Below, piece after piece: positions 60,527 through 64,000 of a stretch of 64,000 nucleotides of DNA. The stretch lies in contig NZ_JADPJG010000032.1 of the NCBI RefSeq assembly GCF_023073335.1, positions 310,001 through 374,000 on the forward strand. The letters run 5' to 3'. The position numbers and the translations under genes are program-made. The DNA comes from Bradyrhizobium sp. 21. Its GTDB lineage: Bacteria; Pseudomonadota; Alphaproteobacteria; Rhizobiales; Xanthobacteraceae. Every line of letters starts with the position of its first letter. The stretch's first letter is position 1. The notes beneath the pieces were generated by a model that was given only the letters and a program-made list of their open reading frames with translations, was not told the origin of the DNA and searched no databases.

Positions 60527-60722
60527 ATCCTCTCCCTCGCCCCGCTTGCGGGGCCGCGACGAGCTACGCTCGCGCTGAGAGGGTTGGGGTGAGGGGGACT
60601 CTCCGCGAGTGCGGTGAGGGTTGGTGGACACTCCGCTGGCAGCGCCCCCGCGGAGAGTCCCCCTCACCCGCCGCGCTACGCGCGTCGACCTCTCCCCGCA
60701 AGCGGGGCGAGGTGAAGAGAGC
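60527..60722. repeat. Dispersed repeat (CTCTCCC family), long copy 2
   Basis: The left part CCTCTCCCTCGCCCCGCTTG and the right part GACCTCTCCCCGCAAGCGGG with GCGAGG are inverted to each other; the middle contains GGGGGACTCTCCGCG and its inverted copy CGCGGAGAGTCCCCC. It occupies most of the 337 bases between the aminotransferase and the membrane protein gene, which are convergent, and can terminate both. Confidence 0.7.
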
Positions 60723-60833
60723 GCACGGCTCCGCTGAGTCACTTTGAAAATATCCCCAAGACGTGGATGCCCGGCACGAGGCCGGGCATGAGGCAACCAT
60801 CAGACATCGGAGTGTCTTGTGTACGCAGCGCGC

Positions 60834-61493
60834 TCAGGCGTGCTGCTCTTCGAGCGCGGACTCGCCGATGAGGCCCAGCGTGTGCTCGGGGTTGAGGTGC
60901 AGGCCGGGATCCATCAGCTCGCCGCGCATCAGCGCCAGGGGCGCGGTGCGGTAAAGCATCAGGTCGTGGAAGGGGTCGGTCAGGATCTTGGTCATCCAGA
61001 CGAGGCCGGTCTCGACGTCGCGGATGAAGAACAGGTGCACGGTGCGGAACAGAAGACCGCCGCCGCCAATCACGAGCCAGATCTTGGCGACCTGCCGCAT
61101 GAAATCGGTCGCGCTCGCCCAGGGCGTGAACACACCGAACAGCGTCGGATCGACGAACAGCACCAGCGGCGACAGCGCCCAGATCGTCATCAGCACCACC
61201 TTGCGCTGAAGGTTGTAGCCGACCTTGATGTCTTCCTTGTACTCGTGGGTCGCCTGGTTGATGTGGTCGAAATCATGCGGCTCGAAGAAGAAGTGACCGG
61301 CTTGGCGCGAGGTCATCGAGACCAGCCAGCCGACCAGCGCCGAGAGCATCGGATCGATGAACAGCCAGACATAGGCGAAGAGGAAGCTCAGCGCGCTGAC
61401 GAAGTGCAGGCTCTGATTGATGCGGCTGTGGTGATAGTAGCGATGGTCGTCCCAGCGCTGGATCCGCAGCTGCTCGAGATAGTTCTTGATCAT
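60834..61493 (-). CDS. Histidine-rich polytopic membrane protein (Mpo1/DUF962-like layout)
   Basis: This 219-residue protein has four or five membrane segments. Histidines cluster near them: H17, H21-H22 (DDHRYYHHS), H30, then H67 (QAGHFFFEP), H73, H77 (HDFDHIN) and H83. The order 'H..lHF' before TM1 and 'qxGHxxfE' after TM2 recalls the DUF962/Mpo1 dioxygenases and more loosely membrane di-iron hydroxylases; this is inference. GGGGGAG lies four bases before ATG 61493, deciding the start. A lipid-modifying oxygenase role is possible but unproven. Confidence 0.75.
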   Translation of the reverse strand: MIKNYLEQLRIQRWDDHRYYHHSRINQSLHFVSALSFLFAYVWLFIDPMLSALVGWLVSMTSRQAGHFFFEPHDFDHINQATHEYKEDIKVGYNLQRKVVLMTIWALSPLVLFVDPTLFGVFTPWASATDFMRQVAKIWLVIGGGGLLFRTVHLFFIRDVETGLVWMTKILTDPFHDLMLYRTAPLALMRGELMDPGLHLNPEHTLGLIGESALEEQHA

Positions 61494-61563
61494 GCTCTCC
61501 CCCAAAATGCTTTCGGGTTCAGGATTTACAGGGATTCGGTGTACGCCGTGTGACATCATCATT

Positions 61564-61577
61564 TTGTCATGTGACAA
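61564..61577. promoter_or_regulatory. Inverted repeat TTGTCA-TG-TGACAA upstream of the membrane protein gene
   Basis: A perfect 14-base inverted repeat, 71 bases before the start at 61493. On the gene's strand TGTCAC also occurs twice with starts 21 bases apart across 61549-61576. This suggests a regulator site; the protein that binds it is not known. Confidence 0.4.
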
Positions 61578-61619
61578 TGTGCAGCGGCGCGATGACGCAC
61601 GCGACGCGTGGGTGAGAGA

Positions 61620-62309
61620 TCAAGCCGCTTTGGCGACGTCGATCTTGCGGAAGCGCACCAGCGAGAAATGGCCGAGCGGCGGGATCAGGCGGCGCTCGGC
61701 GAGCTCGATGCCGTTGGCACCGGCCAGCCACTTGGCATAACGTGACCAGGCGAACTCGGCGGTGCGGAAGCCGAGCGGGCGCACCACCGGCTGGAGCTTC
61801 TGCTCGATGAAGCGGCGCACGCCGGCATCCGCGCTGACGCGGGTGAGGATGATCAATTCGCCGCCCGGGCGCAGCACGCGGGCGAATTCGTCCAGCGCGA
61901 TTTCCGGGTTCGGCACCGCCGTGACGACATATTGCGCCATCACGACGTCGAAGGAATTGTCGGGAAATTCGAGCTTCTCGGCGTCCATCACCGCGAGACC
62001 CTCGACGTTCTTCAAATTACCTTCGCTGACGCGCTGGCGCGCCTTGTCGAGCATCGCCTCCGAGATGTCGGTGCCGAAGATGCGCAGGTGCGGCGCGTAG
62101 AGCGGCAGCGAAATGCCGGTGCCGACGCCGACCTCGAGCACCCGACCGCCGATCTTGTTGGTGGCGGCGATCGCGGCCTGCCGGCCCTTGGCGAACACGC
62201 CTCCGAACACGAGGTCGTAGACGGGCGCCCAGCGGTCATAGGCCTGCTCGACCGTGCCACGGGTGAGGTCGAGTTGCTGGGTGCCGTCAAGGTTCATGAT
62301 CTTAGCCAT
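61620..62309 (-). CDS. Class I SAM methyltransferase, phospholipid N-methyltransferase-like
   Basis: This 229-residue protein has motif I VLEVGVGTGISLPLYAP (about 55-71), acidic motif II FGTDISEAML, DAEKLEFPDNSFDVVMAQYV and RVLRPGGELIILTRV. The sequence around motif I, DRWAPVYDLVFGGVFAKGRQ just before it, is typical of the Rhodobacter-type PmtA that methylates phosphatidylethanolamine toward phosphatidylcholine, a pathway for which Bradyrhizobium has several paralogues. It is on the same strand as the GT4 gene (35 bases upstream) and the membrane protein gene (126 bases downstream). Confidence 0.88.
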   Translation of the reverse strand: MAKIMNLDGTQQLDLTRGTVEQAYDRWAPVYDLVFGGVFAKGRQAAIAATNKIGGRVLEVGVGTGISLPLYAPHLRIFGTDISEAMLDKARQRVSEGNLKNVEGLAVMDAEKLEFPDNSFDVVMAQYVVTAVPNPEIALDEFARVLRPGGELIILTRVSADAGVRRFIEQKLQPVVRPLGFRTAEFAWSRYAKWLAGANGIELAERRLIPPLGHFSLVRFRKIDVAKAA

Positions 62310-62344
62310 CGATGAGGTTCTCGCTATGGTTCAAAAATTTGGGG

Positions 62345-63397
62345 TCAACCGCGCACCGGCCGCCGCGCCATGACCGGCGAGGCGCGCAAGGCACGGCTGG
62401 GCTGAAGTGACGTGAGGTTGCCGACGAACTGGCGCGCGCTGTTTTCCCAGGAACGCTCCAATGCGAAGTTGCGGCAGGTCTCGCGCGACATGGTCAGTGC
62501 ACGCAGGCACGCGGTACGCAGATCGTGGTCGATCGCACCGATCGGATGATCGGCGATGACGTCCTTCGGACCCGTGACGGGAAACGCCGCGACCGGCGTG
62601 CCGCAGGCGAGCGCTTCGAGCTGCACCACGCCAAAGGTGTCGGTCAGGCTCGGGAACACGAACACGTCGGCGGCGGCGAGATGGGCGGTGAGATCGGCGC
62701 CCTTCTTCTCGCCCAGGAAGACGGCATCGGGGTACTTCTTTTCAAGCGCGGCCTTCTGCGGGCCGTCGCCGACGACGACCTTGGTGCCGGGCAGATCGAG
62801 CGAGAGGAATGCTTCGAGATTCTTCTCCACCGCGACGCGACCCATGGTCATGAAGATCGGGCCGGGCAGGTCGAGCTTGGCGGGCGCGTCGGGATGGAAC
62901 AGTTCGGTGTTGACGCCGCGCGTCCAGAAGCCGAGCCGCTTGAAGCCGCGCTCGGACAGCTCCTGCCGCAGCGAGGGCGTCGCCACCATGGTCATCGCGG
63001 CGGCTTCGTGGAAGTGGCGCAGCACGGCATAGCCGACGGCATCCGGGATGCCGGTCCGCACCGAGACGTATTCCGGAAAGCGCGTGGTGTAGGAGGTGGT
63101 GAAGGCAAGCCGGTTGCGGCGGCAATAGGCCCGCGCCGCCCAGCCGATCGGTCCCTCGGTCGCGATGTGCAGGGCTTCCGGCGCAGCCTTCTCGATCCGC
63201 CGCGCGATCTCTTTGCTCCTCGGCAGGGCAATGCGCAGCCCCGGATAGGTCGGCAGCGGCCACGACCGGAAGCCGTCCGGCGTCAGGAAGTCGATCTCGA
63301 CGTCCAACGTCTTGGCAGCGCTTGCCAGCGAGGTCAGCGTCCGGACTACACCGTTAACCTGCGGATGCCAGGCGTCAGTCGCGATTAATACCCGCAT
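62345..63397 (-). CDS. GT4 glycosyltransferase, glycolipid-type
   Basis: This 350-residue enzyme begins MRVLIATDAWHPQVNGVVRT, the opening of GT4 transferases such as mycobacterial MgtA and the plant/bacterial SqdX/SQD2 group that glycosylate diacylglycerol. Retaining-type motifs are seen: IATEGPIGWAARAYCRRN, TRGVNTELFHPD, FMTMGRVAVEKNLEAFL and FPSLTDTFGVVQLEALACGT PVAAF. The start is ATG 63397; the longer frame upstream is rejected. It is first in a minus-strand run with the methyltransferase, so a membrane glycolipid product is likely. The acceptor is unknown. Confidence 0.9.
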   Translation of the reverse strand: MRVLIATDAWHPQVNGVVRTLTSLASAAKTLDVEIDFLTPDGFRSWPLPTYPGLRIALPRSKEIARRIEKAAPEALHIATEGPIGWAARAYCRRNRLAFTTSYTTRFPEYVSVRTGIPDAVGYAVLRHFHEAAAMTMVATPSLRQELSERGFKRLGFWTRGVNTELFHPDAPAKLDLPGPIFMTMGRVAVEKNLEAFLSLDLPGTKVVVGDGPQKAALEKKYPDAVFLGEKKGADLTAHLAAADVFVFPSLTDTFGVVQLEALACGTPVAAFPVTGPKDVIADHPIGAIDHDLRTACLRALTMSRETCRNFALERSWENSARQFVGNLTSLQPSRALRASPVMARRPVRG

Positions 63398-63672
63398 GGG
63401 GAAATCCCGAGAGTTTGATGATTCTCGGCTTAGGACCATCAACCACGGATATTTCAGGCGTGTGACGTCATAGAAGTGTCGGCCCGCTGTTTTGTTCGTT
63501 AACGGATCGCTGCGGCCACGAAACTGTCATGAAACAATCCTTGCCGCGACGAAACCGTTTTCGGTTTTCCGCGCAAACGTCCCGAAACTTATTGCCGTTA
63601 GTGATCTAGGCAACGGAGCGCCGAAACGGTGCCGGGGTGACCAAGAAACATCAAAGCAAGCAGGGGCGACCA
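63398..63672. other. Divergent promoter region between the glycosyltransferase and L,D-transpeptidase-like genes
   Basis: About 275 bases without a gene. It contains GTGTGACGTCATAGAAGTG with the palindrome TGACGTCA (near 63465) and CTGTCATGAAACAATCC (near 63526), which only half matches a Pho box. No clear -35/-10 pair is assigned. Confidence 0.35.
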
Positions 63673-64000
63673 ATGTTCAATCTGGACACGTTGAAGAATT
63701 ATTCGCGCGCCGTTGCTTTTGGCGCAGTGGCTGTGATCGCGTTCGCCGGCCCGGCCAAGGCCGCGCCCGTGCAGCTCTTCCCGTTCTTCCAGCCGCTGCC
63801 GCCGATCGCTGCACCGCAGCCATACCAGCCCTATCAAGCCGCGCCTTACCAGGCCGCGCCGTCCGAGGATCAGGACGCCATCGAGACGCCGGCCCGCTTC
63901 CGCCGTCAGACCGTCAGCTACGCGACGCGTGAGGCCCCGGGCACGATTATCATCGATACGCCCAACACCTACCTCTATCTCGTGCTCGGAGGCGGCCAGG
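63673..64000 (+). CDS. L,D-transpeptidase-like secreted protein (3' end outside window)
   Basis: The frame starts MFNLDTLKNYSRAVAFGAVA with a signal peptide ending in AGPAKAA, followed by a Pro/Gln/Tyr-rich linker (QPYQPYQAAPYQAAPSED) and the opening GTIIIDTPNTYLYLVLGGGQ, which is the first strand of YkuD-type L,D-transpeptidases in Bradyrhizobium. The catalytic HGTN and SxGC motifs would lie past base 64000 and cannot be seen. GGGG is six bases before the ATG. These enzymes make 3-3 peptidoglycan crosslinks or attach proteins to the wall. Confidence 0.8.
   Translation, partial: MFNLDTLKNYSRAVAFGAVAVIAFAGPAKAAPVQLFPFFQPLPPIAAPQPYQPYQAAPYQAAPSEDQDAIETPARFRRQTVSYATREAPGTIIIDTPNTYLYLVLGGGQ

Noticed and set aside
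58817..60796. Minus-strand open frame of 659 codons opposite the class III aminotransferase
   Set aside because: Antisense shadow that also includes the CTCTCCC repeat; the plus-strand gene has clear PLP motifs.
63520..63545. Pho box before the L,D-transpeptidase-like gene
   Set aside because: CTGTCATGAAACAATCC has one good half-site only; the second half lacks TGTCA.

Overview
The window is a 64-kb, GC-rich chromosomal segment that reads as Bradyrhizobium or a close relative (Nitrobacteraceae, Hyphomicrobiales). This is inferred from the order of the division and cell-wall genes, the style of the LigA, FtsZ and BamD proteins, the class A RNase P RNA and the many short palindromic intergenic repeats. 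No database search was possible. There are no tRNAs, rRNAs, CRISPR arrays, complete insertion sequences or prophage genes.

Layout. 1-8.7 kb: assorted housekeeping genes (spermidine-synthase-like membrane protein running off the left edge, CrtI-type FAD oxidoreductase, lone Flp pilin, prmA, M24 aminopeptidase P, Bcr/CflA efflux pump). 8.7-35 kb: one long minus-strand block. It starts at about 35.0 kb and runs rsmH-ftsL-ftsI-murE-murF-mraY-murD-(unknown small membrane protein)-ftsW-murG-murC-murB-ddl-ftsQ-ftsA-ftsZ, then a strong terminator, then lpxC, bamD, recN and ligA. Together these make the peptidoglycan precursor (MurB-F, Ddl, MraY, MurG), polymerise it at the septum (FtsW, FtsI), build the division ring (FtsZ, FtsA, FtsQ, FtsL) and supply outer-membrane biogenesis (LpxC, BamD) and DNA maintenance (RecN, LigA). 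mraZ is not found upstream of rsmH; a peptidoglycan amidase is divergently transcribed there instead.

36-47.3 kb: accessory and regulatory genes. These are an ECF42-type sigma factor with its YCII/DGPF partner, the RNase P RNA gene rnpB, an alpha/beta hydrolase, a DUF983 membrane protein divergent from a MocR-type regulator with direct repeats between them, a small secreted protein, a TauE/SafE exporter, an O-antigen ligase-like protein, a MATE pump and an ABC exporter. 47.6-51.5 kb: an EmrAB-type efflux pair with a divergent TetR regulator and a perfect palindromic operator.

51.5-57.2 kb: cell-envelope genes (histidine phosphatase-like protein, extensin-like lipoprotein, tiny membrane protein, two divergent DUF2147 paralogues around a consensus CRP-type site, FecR-domain protein with a P/Q/G-rich tail). 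57.3-63.4 kb: a NUDIX hydrolase followed by a group that looks like polar-lipid metabolism: phosphatidylserine decarboxylase, an unusual long class III PLP enzyme, a histidine-rich membrane protein, a phospholipid N-methyltransferase-like enzyme and a GT4 glycosyltransferase. The window ends inside an L,D-transpeptidase-like gene.

The strongest candidates for something undescribed are the lipid-type locus at 57.9-63.4 kb, the divergent DUF2147 pair with its CRP-type site, the MocR/DUF983 unit and the unknown membrane protein embedded between murD and ftsW. Several intergenic repeat families (102-bp paired-hairpin elements, 'GGGACACGAGA' repeats, 'CTCTCCC' repeats) fill the spaces between genes.
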